Source: Harmonia axyridis (taxonomy: Eukaryota > Arthropoda > Insecta > Coleoptera > Coccinellidae). Taken from it: a DNA stretch of 64,000 bases. This document shows, piece after piece, positions 56,701 through 64,000 of this stretch. The stretch spans positions 39,742,001 through 39,806,000 of the forward strand of contig NC_059503.1 in assembly GCF_914767665.1 (NCBI RefSeq), read 5' to 3'. Each line of letters begins with the position of its first letter. Position 1 is the stretch's first letter. Both the position numbers and the translations under genes were made by a program. The notes below the pieces were generated by a model. That model saw only the letters and a program-made list of their open reading frames with translations. It was not told the origin of the DNA and did not search any database.

Positions 56701-59700
56701 ATCTCATGAACGCTGATAGGTAGGCAGTTGAAATTTTCACAGGTAATGTTTTTCTGTTGCCGCTACAACAACAAATACTCAAAATAAAAATATAATTAAT
56801 ATTTAGGGGGGCTCCCATACAAAAATCGTGATTTCTTGCACGTTTTTACAGATAAGGCTGTATCTTATGAACCGTGACAGTAAGACAGTTGAAATTTTCA
56901 CAGAATATGTATATCTATTGTTGCTATAACAACAAATACTGAAAATAAGAATAAAATAAAAAATTTTGTACGGAACCCTTCGTGCGCGAGTCCGACTCGC
57001 ACTTGGCCGGTTTTTAGTTTTCATGTGGTCAAACTTTTACTTTCATACCGACTGACATTCACATTCACACCTCTGAACTCCAGACGAAAGCCTATAGGTA
57101 CTTTAGGGTTATAATAGCCTCCCCTGATCGTTTTATCCTAAATTTATAAGAAACCAAATTATCCTAAACTAATAATCTAAAAATTAATAACAATACATTA
57201 TTCAGCTGAGCTACTTATACTATAACCTAATTTAAAAATAATAAAATTAAGCATTTTTTAAACTTTTCTCCAACACCCACAAAGATCTCTCTTTTATAAC
57301 ACGCCACGCGGACGAAGTCGCGGGCAAAAGCTAGTATAAATATATTTATTGTTTTGCAAGAAATGTTTTCATATCTTTTCGATGATCATATTGAATTAGT
57401 TATTTTCCTACAACTGCTATGAAAAGCAGCGTATTCTTCATAGCTTACTCAATTTCAAAACTATGTATTGCTCATACTGTGAGAAATATTATTTCTCACA
57501 GTACTTTCACCACACCTCGCTTGGGAGACCAATGAAATTGGGCTTTTGAGTCGTTTCTATGGAAACGCAATAAATTAGCACATACTGTCAACGAAGACCA
57601 TTTTGATATGAATCAAGTCCATTACTTGAATTATTGAAATTTGTGCAGTTGTAGGAAAAGTATAGTGTGCAACATGTGGAGAAAGTCCTTTTCTCGCTCG
57701 TGTGTTTGCGGCACTCGCCTTTCAGGCTCGTGCCACAAACTTCCACACTCGCGAGAAAAGTTGGACTTTCCCCACTTGTTGCACAATATACTATTTCCTA
57801 ACAAGTGTGGAAAGTGATACTTTTACGTAAGGGACTGCGTGCGCTGCGCGTCGTTCGGTCAAGCTGTCGAGTGCGGAAAAGGCACTTTACACATGAGTTT
57901 GGAGCAATATTTTTCCTACTAGCGTAATTGAAACACTTTCTCGTAGAGATTTCGTCTTGATACTGACTGACGTTATAAGAAATTATATTTTTGTGCGCTC
58001 AGTCGCATAGGGAAACGTTTGAATTTAATAATTGACGCATAGAGATATGCCAAATTGATTAATGCCTCTCTTCAATATTTACATGCGGAAAAAACGCTTG
58101 CTATTCACTTTCCGCATGCATATGCGTGCGGAAAGTAAAGAGCAGGTCTTTTTTCCGCACGAATTTGAAAAATTACTATTTTCCAATGCGTGTGGCAAGT
58201 AATACTTTCGAAACGCTAGTAGGAAAAATGTGTTTCAACTGTTAATTTTTTTGGGTTCTACTAGTTGAATCAATGGAATCCAGGATATATTTGCAAACGT
58301 TTAACGACGTATCTTCAACTTTATTTTGTAGTAATTCCCAATACTGTCTTAACAAATATTTTGGAAATCACTTGAAAAATTACAAACTTACATGAAGAAG
58401 AAGAACCCCCACTACGAAGCTGAGACCTTGACAGTAACCCACTTCGGGATCCAAGAGAGAATAAGCCTTCAGCAGGTTGAACAAAGCTAATTGACCAGGT
58501 CCTAATGGACTGCTGAAGTAAGAGTGATTCGGAAAAGTTCTGCCTGTAAGAATTGAATAATTATTTATTATTTCGATAATTTCATATAATAATAAATTAC
58601 TCTTACCAAGATCGATTAAAATTGCATGTTGATGCAATGTTAGTTCTTTCAGTAAAGTTTCATATGGAGTGTTGTAATGAGGGAATGGTGCGGTATCTAT
58701 TGGTGGTTTGGTCATACAAAACTGATAGGCGAGGAACTGCCATGCATCACCTCGCTTTCCTCTTGGTATACCTGTCCAAAAAATATGAATGAGAAAAAAC
58801 TTGTAGTTTCTCTGACTAAGATGTCAGTAGATAGGCCCAATAAATATAGTAACTGTCAATGAAACTGCAAAACCCAGAGAGAGGAGTTAAATTTTTTTTC
58901 TTAAAACATAAATAGTATAGCAAGGAGTAAATTATTGAATTAGGGGAAAAAATCGTGAAGGTTTCTTCATGTAAATAATTTTTGGTACTTGAATATTGTA
59001 GTCACTTTTGCAAGTTTTTTAAATTTTTCAACAAACCAGCTGTTCGGGGAGATCCAAAGTCGATGTTGAAATGCCTAGAGCACGTGTACGCGGAATTTAT
59101 CGCCAGCTAAGTGAATTTGAAAGAGGTCGAATTATTGGCTACGGGAGGCGGAGTTGTCATTTCGAGAAATCGCCAATTGTACGAACACAAATCCATCTAC
59201 TGTTATGAGATGTTGTCAAGCAAGGTTTGATAACGCCCGACTATAAGAAGAGTAGGCGCCGGACGTCGAAGGGACGCAAATGAAGTTCAACATCGACTTA
59301 TGGCCATTAGAGACCGATTTGCGACAACTCAATCTTTGGCTAATAAGAGGTTAGGAGAACAAGGCCATCTTGTAACTGTCCGAAAGGTTTCCTGCCGGAT
59401 GAGGACTTGGGTTTCCTCGGATGGTTGAGCATCGCCGGCAACGATTACAATGGTGCAGAGAACGTCAACATTGGAACGTGGAATGGCATCAGGTCGTCTT
59501 TTCTGATGAATCTCGATTCTCCTTGGATGCACATGATAAGAAGGGTTAGACGACGTCGGGGAGAAAAACGTGAACTTCAGTTTGATGTTGACCGTAATGT
59601 ACACCGGACAGTAGGCGTTATAGTATGGGGTGCTATTGCACATGCAAGTAGGTCACCTTTGGTTAGTTAGTTAGTTGAAACTTTTTCGAAGCGACTCATG

Positions 59701-62700
59701 TGAATCTTTTAACATGGCCTCCCAGATCCTTCGATCTTTCGCCCATAGACCATGTTTGGGACATCATGGTAGAAGGCTTGGAAATTTACTCCAGCCCCCG
59801 CAGACTTTGGCGGCTCTGAGACATGAAGTACAGGTAGCTTGGAATAGTATCCCTCAAGAAGAAATCGACCATCTTATTGCATCAATACCGAGACGTGTTG
59901 AGCAGCGTATAGATAATCGCGGTGGACAAACACATAATTAACAAACTTATTAAAAAAAGGTAAACTTTCGTTTTTTTTTTCCAAATTTCAATCATTTACT
60001 CCTTGCTATACTATCTATGTTTTACCAACCAAAAAAAATTAAATAAAATTTAAACAGCTCCTTCTGGGTGTTGCAGTTTCTTTGTCAGTCAGTATATATT
60101 ATGGTACATATTAGGAAATATAAGTCTCTCACCTTGACGAATAGCGTTGTACAGAATGATTTTATCTACTTTCTTTCCAGTTTCTTTGTTTAATATGAGA
60201 TCCCAAACTTGTGACACTTCCCTCTGACTCGGCCTCATTTCATCGTACTCCAGCTTGATTCTTTTCACTTCAGATTCCTCTTGTTTAGCTGGAACAATTA
60301 AAAATATCCTCTTTCACTATCTCATTAGAGAATTTTTGATTCGTTGGTGAAAATAATGATAAAACGCAATTTCAGCGATTATTGGTACCAACAAAACAGC
60401 AATGGTTCCTCCACAATATAGATAATCAGATTCTCATTTCTGCTGTTACTGAAAATGTATTATACTGGAGAAAACGAAAAGAAACATGTCAATGTGTTTT
60501 AGCATTCCGAATGTATCTGAAAGTGTTGACTTATGTTGACATACCTATATTTGTTCATTGGAAAAACATTTGGAATTGGGATATTGTTTTTGTTACCCAA
60601 ATCAAGAAATACCCAATGGAAATTGAATGACAGTTATTCTATTTCCACTAGTTCCACTATTTAGAGTTTTCATAAGTGGTAATGGAAAACTGTCATTTAA
60701 TTTCTGTTGAAATGAAGTTCCATCAAGTGAAGACCGAATCAATCCAATATTCAAAAATAACCAATACTAATTTTTGAAATTTTTACTGGATTTCACCGAC
60801 AACGAGAATTTTGAAGAAAAGTATGCTTGTGAAAAGGAATCATCTTCAGGACAGTTTGATCATGACAGATTCAATTATTCAAATCATTGAAAATTGTAAT
60901 AATTCATACGTTCATGGGCGCCCGCAGGGGGGGCCATGGCCCCCCCTGAGATTTTGATTGCCTCATTTTTCAGCACAACACCCTCAATATTACTTCCTCA
61001 ATCCAGAGGGCATAGAAAAAAGGAAAGTAATGGATTCTCAACAATTTTTCGGTTTTCAATGACAATCATGGACGCCTTATCATTTTCAATAATTTTCATT
61101 TTGCCCCCCCTGAGAAAAATTTCTGCGGGCGCCCATGCATACGTTTGTTGATAAATCTATTAATATTTTGATTACAGTTATAGACTGCCATAGATAGGGT
61201 TCAGAGTTTCAAGAATGAAGTATATTTTCCATATTCAACAATACCTATTAAAACCTGATAAATCTACTCCTGTATTACCTCCAATACTACTACTAATTCA
61301 AATGTACTCCTGACAAATCTATAATGACAAAATAAATTGCTATTTGTATTGAAAATTGAAGGTCCTCATTGAAAATAAAAATAATACAAGGTGGACCACT
61401 GTCAATGGTACCATAGACTTTTACGGAGAACGGAAGATAAGATTTTATTGAAAATTTGGTTTCTTGGGTACACAATAATACTCTATCGATCTAAAATATT
61501 TTCAGTACTACGGTGTTGCTGCTTACATCAAAAAGTTCTAATAACGTCGTTATTTCAAATAGAACATCCTGCATATTATTACTTTTTTTGGTTTGCCGTA
61601 GCCTCTTAATTATTTATGTATCAACTGCCTTGTTCCGTTCTCTAGCGGTTTTCGAGTGATTTCAAATTTTGACTGAAATCGTAACTTCCATTCTCCTTAA
61701 AAATATTGGGTACCATCGATCGTGGCCCACCCTGTATACTTCAATTTCCAATTTTCATAGTAATATAAAATATCGAACGTTGCATTTTCCACCATTTTGA
61801 ATTTTTTTCAGAGTTGTGCATCTTTTCTGAATTGATCACTTAAAAATATTTTGATGTGATCAGAAATCTTGACTTCAAAGTTCATACATAACTGACCACA
61901 CTCAATAGCACACCATGTATCTCGCTCATGCTTCGAAAACGAGGTATTGTCAAAGGGCAAAAATTATTCTTTGCAGTTTATAACTAAACACCCTGTATAT
62001 GCACTAGTGCTGGCAAATAACTCTTTATGAAATATATAGAATGCAGGACTTTTTTATGATTCGAGAAAACATAACTATATTATTCATAAATTGGGGTATA
62101 TTAACTATTGTCGTAGTGTCATTCCATACAATTTAACGTATGCATTTCATTTTCTCAAAATTAGTTTGGTTTGATAATTTGCAGTTGTTATAAATAATGA
62201 ATTCTTTGAATTGATTATTTTTAGAACTACAGTAATTTCAAGATTTCGAAGCATCAGAACATGGTGACAACCAATTGTTGATATTAAATTCATTATTATT
62301 CACTTCTTGCAACGATACTGAATAAAATGAACGACGTCATGTCACAGCTAAGGCGAAGGACTAACTTTTCGAACAAAAAATTCATATAATGCTCAATAGG
62401 ACGCATTTGATAATTGATTCACCTAAATAACTCACCTCTTAGTCTTGCATTTTCTTTTTCCATCCTAACCAACAGAATTGCTTGATGTATAGCTTTCTCC
62501 CATAGCTCCCTTAATTCTTCTTTAGTTTTCTTCACTCTCATTTCGGTTTCTTTGTTGTTTGTAGAAACAACTTTTTTAAATATTGCTTGTCTCCAAGAAC
62601 CATCCAAGTTCCTTGGGGATGGTTCGTCTTTGTTCGGTTTGGGAGAACCAACTTTGAAAAATCTGGAAAATTTTAGATTTCATAGTCATCTAAACTTGCA

Positions 62701-63846
62701 ACAGAACAATAAACTTCATGAAAGAATCGAGATCTAGCCTCACATTGATTCTCAGCGATTGTGAGAATATCGACCGATTTCATAGAAGTTGTTCGACGTC
62801 AATGCTTTTAATCAGTTGTCAATTTTATCAATTGAGACCCACAAAGTATGATAATTATGATCATCATGTTATCTAATCGACTATCGAATCTTTTTTCAAC
62901 TGATTAGTTAACTAACATTTTGGTTGAGAATCCTATCAAACACCAGACGAGATAAATAATAAATTCTACTTACATATCCATCATGGGTGATTTCAAAGAT
63001 TTTTCTGTCTGCTTATCAGAAGAACTATTTTTGTTTGCTGTTAAATAAAATTCCGAATCCTGAGAACCGATGGTTGATGATCTAGACCTCATTCCTTCTG
63101 ATTCCCTATCTGATTGATCGTTATTGGAGATTCTCGAAGGGGAATAGGAAGAGGGTTCCTAAAAAGTATGGTATTAAGATATGGATGATCATAGTTACTC
63201 CTGATTATATTTATAATAGTGTTATTTCAATTTAATCAATGGAATTATCATTTCTCATGCTTATATCATATCTTGCTACATTTGCTTCTACAGCAGATTA
63301 TTTTCAATAACTATATTGGAACACTTATATCAGTAAAGAATATCTCACGAAAAATATCTATAAGCATCATTTTCTACGAATGCAGTGAAAACTATCCATT
63401 AACTTGCCAGGATTTCTCAAAAGAACAAACCACAAACCACTACAATATTTGAGACTCTTCATTATTCATTTATATCGTCAGAGCATTCAATAAAAATTAA
63501 AAAGTTCTCGAAAATCGACGATAACTCTTCTTGATTATAGAACAAGGATGCTCTATTGTTTTTCATTATTGGCAGATGAAAATTCCTCTGAACTATCATA
63601 CGCAATATTTTTTTGACTTATGCATCATTGTGTAGTTCAAAAAATACTCTTCAATTTCAGGGTTTAAATCAACAGAAATGGATTGTTGCACTTACTTTGT
63701 TCAATGGAAGCTTCATTTCTCGGAGCGTAGCACTGAAATCGTCTCGACTTGCCCTTTTCTTCAGCATTTCGAATGAATTACTTAAAGATCTCTTAGCTTT
63801 CGTGAATATGGCTGTTCCACCGAGATATTGGTTCAGGAATTCTGAC
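46869..63846 (-). CDS. plx: TBC1D1/TBC1D4-like Rab GTPase-activating protein (5' incomplete)
   Basis: Nine minus-strand exons join with consistent phases into 795 codons: 63846-63696, 63158-62974, 62662-62436, 60288-60133, 58771-58607, 58543-58392, 49133-48881, 48028-47859, 47798-46869. In order: a basic Ser-rich linker, a helical segment ELRELWEKAIHQAILLVRME, a full TBC domain starting GIPRGKRGDAWQFLAY, and a C-terminal coiled coil (NKRLKEQNKKLQAQLDQIM) with an Asn-rich tail. The Arg finger (DLGRTFP) and Gln finger (YCQG) are present, so Rab-GAP activity is expected. Family members act on Rabs of vesicle traffic (GLUT4 vesicles in mammals); Drosophila pollux is the nearest named fly gene. 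The PTB domains expected upstream lie beyond 63846. The exon pair 58392/49133 is split by a 9.3-kb intron filled by a Helitron. Confidence 0.92.
47859..48028 (-). CDS. plx: TBC gene exon, end of TBC domain
   Basis: Encodes LLFMEGLDVVFNVALALLSI and FEEIMDYLKITLTQV. Acceptor TTTGTAG, donor GTAAAA, ends in phase 0. Confidence 0.9.
48881..49133 (-). CDS. plx: TBC gene exon, central TBC domain
   Basis: Encodes MEEAQAFFLLRHLMFGRELR through PTLYAAPWILTIFASQFPLG. Donor taken at 48880 because it joins VF to DLLFMEG in the next exon. Confidence 0.92.
50014..50056 (+). repeat. GACT tetranucleotide run at Helitron 5' end
   Basis: Eight or nine consecutive ACTG/GACT units starting about 22 bp from the 5' terminus. 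Confidence 0.9.
50420..50900 (+). repeat. degenerate ~112-bp tandem repeat in Helitron 5' region
   Basis: The core TTCGCCGTTCTTGGATGCTT recurs at about 50620, 50732 and 50844, with more diverged copies near 50430 (ACTATTCTTGGATGG) and 50506 (TTCACGGTCTTGGA). Between the cores TTTTCTGTTGTAG and TAAATTTTGTTCTTA also recur. Confidence 0.8.
51098..51304 (+). pseudogene. RpS26: captured ribosomal protein S26 fragment
   Basis: In one open frame to a natural stop: VRDITEASVYNQYTLPKLYA, KLHYCVSCAIHSKVVRNRSK, then KDRRIRTPPQRNFPGRDQRT and QPQRK. This is the C-terminal half of ribosomal protein S26, a small-subunit protein, including the CVSC cysteine pair of its zinc site. Nothing upstream of VRD matches, so only the last part (perhaps one exon) was captured. 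The stop at 51302-51304 is 33 bp upstream of the Helitron frame and out of phase with it. A leader open frame starts at 51014, so a short protein containing it could be made, but that is speculation. Confidence 0.9.
51358..56529 (+). CDS. Helitron RepHel protein with N-terminal OTU domain
   Basis: An open frame of 1723 codons from the first ATG (51358); the open frame itself extends 21 bp further upstream without an ATG. Domains: an OTU cysteine-protease domain at residues 1-135 with Asp/Cys in EGDGACLF (51361-51384) and His in SDGHFDVYL; a Lys-rich linker; eight 13-residue repeats of the type YQEKHPEVHRKSV (about 51990-52345); a helitron-like N-terminal region; the HUH nickase with PHIHIL (H809 and H811) and the paired tyrosines in IKYICKYVNKG (Y944, Y948); a Pif1-type SF1 helicase with Walker A GGTGKT (55252-55269), WDES, GDFRQTLPVV and the final INKSQGQTL and YVACSR boxes. 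All catalytic motifs are present. It would nick and unwind DNA for rolling-circle transposition. Confidence 0.93.
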   Translation: MEGDGACLFRALSFLMYGTQENAFATRQEVVVYVVEHWDEFSIMSHDINGDNYSSAEQYFADMIKRNTYGGLCELIAAGRIYNFVFQVYRNGELYVEVGTQGRPIKRLRFKNNLSDGHFDVYLPYEEFNPMVVLNVVELRSNQPGLNEPKAKKNKNSEALDVVPPICSSESESAVSADLSLEMSTSSVRKTKKRRARFTDKTRKMQIHRNQKKYVQNNPVPHRNATANYQRKNPEVHRKSVVVYQEKHPEVHRESVATYQEKHPEVHRESVAAYQKKHPEVHKKYVATYQENHPEVHRKSSGTYQEKHPEVHRKSVAAYQEKHPEVHRAAQTRYNTNVTTRPWNTKCQSAMSYQPEIDYECDKLVAIGNMSQKCQWCNALKWKDETPGLCCGSGKVQLNSLSKPPEPLHSLLMDLHPDHKHFMANVRKYNNCFQMSSFGGKQVGGDGFTPTFKVQGQVYHLAGSLLPEPGKAAQFLQIYFVGEDEREANLRLANYPHLKPNIVKQLQKLLHEVNPYIRDLKCVIDKVPASCDTFKVVIHAEKNPQGAHRGRYNSPAVNEVALVLLDQQFEQRDIILESRSSQLQRISEFHRSYDALQYPLMFSHGEDGYSIGISQRDPNTKLPLKKTVSAASFYSYHIMIREGEENYLLYFGALFSQYIVDQYAKIETERLNFIRYNQAKLRAESYIHLKDAIGQQDVEANQLGQIVVLPSSFTGGPRYMHERTQDAMTYVRHYGRPDLFITFTCNPKWEEITKLLHPNQKSYDRHDLIARIFRLKVKKMMDLINKGKIFGEVRCYMYSVEYQKRGLPHIHILLWLIEHISADMIDNIICAEIPDPDADPKLYQIIRSNMIHGPCGNFNNKSPCMKDSVCSKRFPRPLLSETQTGDDGYPQYRRRSPGDGGFTVHINGVELDNRWVVPYNAVLLRTFNAHINVEYCNSVKSIKYICKYVNKGSDQATVTLEDSKDEVKMYESGRYISSAEAVWRILGFPIHERYPTVIHLAVHLENGQRVYFNPSNLADRVSSPPKTTLTSFFELCRFDDFAKTLLYCEVPAYYVWNNNKFERRKRGENVDGWPGVKKEHALGRVYTVHPNNTECYHLRLLLHEVRGPTSFESLRTINGVVQPTFKSACKALGLLEDDQHWRTILQEAALCQSPFMMRELFTILLVFCQVADPVSLWNEFRENLSEDFKRQIERQAACDVNSLMDEIFNRCLLEIETACLALGGCAIEGYGLPKPTRSEGFNNELGVYINELNYDVPTLQRFVNTNEDCLTDEQKLIYNKTIANINTNDGKIFFLDAPGGTGKTYLINLILAKIRSNRGIAIAVASSGIAATLLEGGRTAHSALKLPLNLSISETPICNIPKQSNLAKVLRKAEIIIWDESTMAHKKCFEALNRTLQDLRDNNSLMGGLTLLLAGDFRQTLPVVPRGTRADEIKACLKRSVLWPSIEILNLTKNMRVLLKGDINAGNFSNILLKIGNGIYPEKDGLINLPENLCTVVTTVPELIDKVYPNIARIQHKPIEWLHERAILSPTNEHAALINDVLLNSFEGEEMIYKSVDTVIHTEDAVHYPVEFLNTINPAGLPYHSLRLRVGAPVMLLRNLKPPKLCNGTRLQVRVLHRNIVEGIILTGSAKGETVFIPRIPLIPNDLPFEFRRLQFPLKVCFAMTINKSQGQTLALAGVDLRQPCFSHGQLYVACSRVSSPSSLVILAPPSRTTRNVVYKEIL
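51990..52345 (+). repeat. 39-bp in-frame coding repeat
   Basis: About eight tandem units of 39 bp encoding a 13-residue motif ending HPEVHR, with synonymous and conservative variation. All units keep the frame. Confidence 0.9.
56613..57015 (+). repeat. dispersed repeat segment inside Helitron 3' region
   Basis: Begins TTAGGGTTCCGTACCCAAAA, has two related halves (CTGTATCTCATGAACG at 56697 and CTGTATCTTATGAACCG at 56859; CAACAACAAATACT and ACAACAAATACT), and ends in GAGTCCGACTCGCACTTGGC then CGGTTTTT. From memory this is the shape of a very abundant repeat of moth and butterfly genomes. That match is recalled, not computed. Confidence 0.6.
57308..57334 (+). other. Helitron 3' terminal hairpin and CTAG
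   Basis: GCGGAC and GTCGCG pair imperfectly around GAA, followed by GGGCAAAAG and CTAG. The layout is the usual Helitron termination signal. Confidence 0.8.
57403..57793 (-). repeat. two-module palindromic element, copy B
   Basis: Reverse-oriented match to 30822-31212 along the whole length. Long module 57403-57659 (TTTTCCTACAACTGC ... GCAGTTGTAGGAAAA), short module 57660-57793 (TATAGTGTGCAACATGTGG ... CCACTTGTTGCACAATATA). The long module contains GTTTCTATGGAAAC (57553-57566). Confidence 0.85.
57794..58226. repeat. two-module palindromic element, copy C
   Basis: Directly adjoins copy B. A short GC-richer module (about 57794-57908, AACAAGTGTGGAAAGTG at one end) is followed by a longer module bounded by TTTTTCCTACTAGCG (about 57911) and CGCTAGTAGGAAAAA (about 58211-58225). 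Same layout as the other copies with mostly different interior. Confidence 0.7.
58392..58543 (-). CDS. plx: TBC gene exon with catalytic fingers
   Basis: Encodes RTFPNHSYFSSPLGPGQLAL to DPEVGYCQGLSFVVGVLLLH; carries the catalytic Arg (RTFP) and Gln (YCQG). Clean TTACAG and GTAAGT borders. Confidence 0.93.
58607..58771 (-). CDS. plx: TBC gene exon, start of TBC domain
   Basis: Encodes IPRGKRGDAWQFLAYQF through LHQHAILIDLG; the Asp before the Arg finger is here. Confidence 0.92.
58846..60094 (+). mobile_element. Tc1-like transposon, copy 2, with both ends
   Basis: Terminal inverted repeats: AACTGTCAATGAAACTGC at the left and GCAGTTTCTTTGTCAGTCAG at the right, extending inward for over 100 bp (ATAGTATAGCAAGGAGTAAA and its complement). 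Transposase remnants: FERGRIIGYGRRSCHFEKSP-like start (about 59110), NWNVEWHQVVFSDESRF in a shifted frame (about 59470-59520), RRRGEKRELQFDVDRNVHRT (about 59553-59612), and the C-terminal LTWPPRSFDLSPIDHVWDIM (about 59707-59770). A deletion and stops make it inactive. It lies inside a TBC-gene intron. Confidence 0.85.
60133..60288 (-). CDS. plx: TBC gene exon, pre-TBC region
   Basis: Encodes KQEESEVKRIKLEYDEMRPS to KKVDKIILYNAIRQG, the linker leading into the TBC domain. Confidence 0.9.
60913..61137. mobile_element. MITE with perfect 8-bp target duplication
   Basis: Terminal inverted repeats CATGGGCGCCCGCAG and CTGCGGGCGCCCATG, flanked by identical CATACGTT (60905-60912 and 61138-61145). An 8-bp duplication points to the hAT superfamily. 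225 bp, non-coding, inside the TBC-gene intron. Confidence 0.92.
61385..61736. repeat. inverted-repeat element
   Basis: Ends TACAAGGTGGACCACTGTCA and TCGTGGCCCACCCTGTA are imperfect complements, extending through GGTACCAT. About 350 bp, non-coding. Confidence 0.7.
62436..62662 (-). CDS. plx: TBC gene exon, helical linker
   Basis: Encodes GSWRQAIFKKVVSTNNKETE and KEELRELWEKAIHQAILLVR, a segment conserved in TBC1D1/TBC1D4. Confidence 0.92.
62974..63158 (-). CDS. plx: TBC gene exon, Ser-rich linker
   Basis: Encodes EPSSYSPSRISNNDQSDRES and further Ser-rich sequence, phase 0 start. RSRSST (about 63085) resembles a basophilic kinase site, the sort of region phosphorylated by Akt in TBC1D4; this is inference. 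Confidence 0.85.
63696..63846 (-). CDS. plx: TBC gene, most upstream exon in window
   Basis: Encodes GGTAIFTKAKRSLSNSFEML then KKRASRDDFSATLREMKLPL. Preceded by AATTCTAG, so more exons lie beyond 63847. Confidence 0.88.
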
Positions 63847-64000
63847 CTAGAATTAAAATCAAGATTTCCTTATTAGCGAAATATAATACACAGACTGACT
63901 AAGAAATTCAGTTTGAATATTTCGAAAGATGTGAATAATAAAGAAACATGAATACCTTCTAATGACGATATTTCAAATTGTTCAATGATAAAGATTTTGG

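Larger units (their letters stand above)
49992..57334 (+). mobile_element. autonomous-looking Helitron in a TBC-gene intron
   Basis: Ends fit a canonical Helitron: 5' TC (TCTATATATATAAAAGGAG at 49992) preceded by A, 3' CTAG at 57331-57334 followed by T, i.e. inserted between host A and T without a target duplication. A GC-rich imperfect hairpin (around GCGGACGAAGTCGCG, 57308-57322) lies 9 bp before the CTAG. The element is 7343 bp and carries one uninterrupted OTU/Rep/helicase protein (51358-56529), an RpS26 fragment, a degenerate tandem repeat near the 5' end and a 400-bp repeat segment near the 3' end. It lies antisense to the host gene, wholly within the intron 49134-58391. Confidence 0.92.

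Noticed and set aside
62419..62607. Independent small minus-strand gene
   Set aside because: It is part of a TBC-gene exon read past its splice sites.

Overview
This window is eukaryotic and almost certainly from an insect: it is AT-rich, its genes are split by GT-AG introns, and most of it is mobile DNA. The insect order cannot be settled from the sequence alone; a beetle is my best guess, but that is inference.

Three host genes stand out. (1) A plus-strand three-exon gene (CDS 15702-28883) encodes a secreted-type histidine acid phosphatase homologue of 356 aa. (2) A second plus-strand paralogue with the same exon layout (CDS 41219-45407) encodes 393 aa. In both, the catalytic residues of the family are largely replaced, so they look like pseudoenzymes. 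(3) A minus-strand gene (nine exons, 63846 down to 46869, 5' end outside the window) encodes the C-terminal 795 aa of a TBC1D1/TBC1D4-type Rab GTPase-activating protein, with its arginine and glutamine fingers intact. Genes 2 and 3 converge.

Everything else is largely transposable elements. 0-15.7 kb: mariner, copia, Tc1-like and non-LTR relics, a large fold-back repeat family, and a broken ribosomal protein P1 copy beside a Tc1 fragment. 15.7-28.9 kb: acid phosphatase 1, whose introns hold a long fold-back, Tc1 and mariner scraps, a 4.1-kb Dong/R4-type element in TAA repeats and two other LINE pieces. 30-38.6 kb: a fold-back with nested insertions, a BEL/Pao relic split by a LINE, a possible Penelope-like piece and a palindromic element. 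41.2-45.4 kb: acid phosphatase 2, with an internally deleted mariner and a two-module palindrome in intron 2. 46.9-63.8 kb: the TBC gene; one intron carries a 7.3-kb Helitron with an uninterrupted 1723-aa OTU/Rep/helicase protein and a captured RpS26 fragment, followed by two-module palindromic repeats; the next introns hold a Tc1-like element, a MITE with a perfect 8-bp target duplication and another short inverted-repeat element.

The most unusual signals are the apparently intact Helitron with its captured ribosomal gene piece and lepidopteran-looking 3' segment, the tandem pseudo-phosphatases, and a family of adjacent two-module palindromes seen four times. No rRNA, tRNA or CRISPR features were seen.
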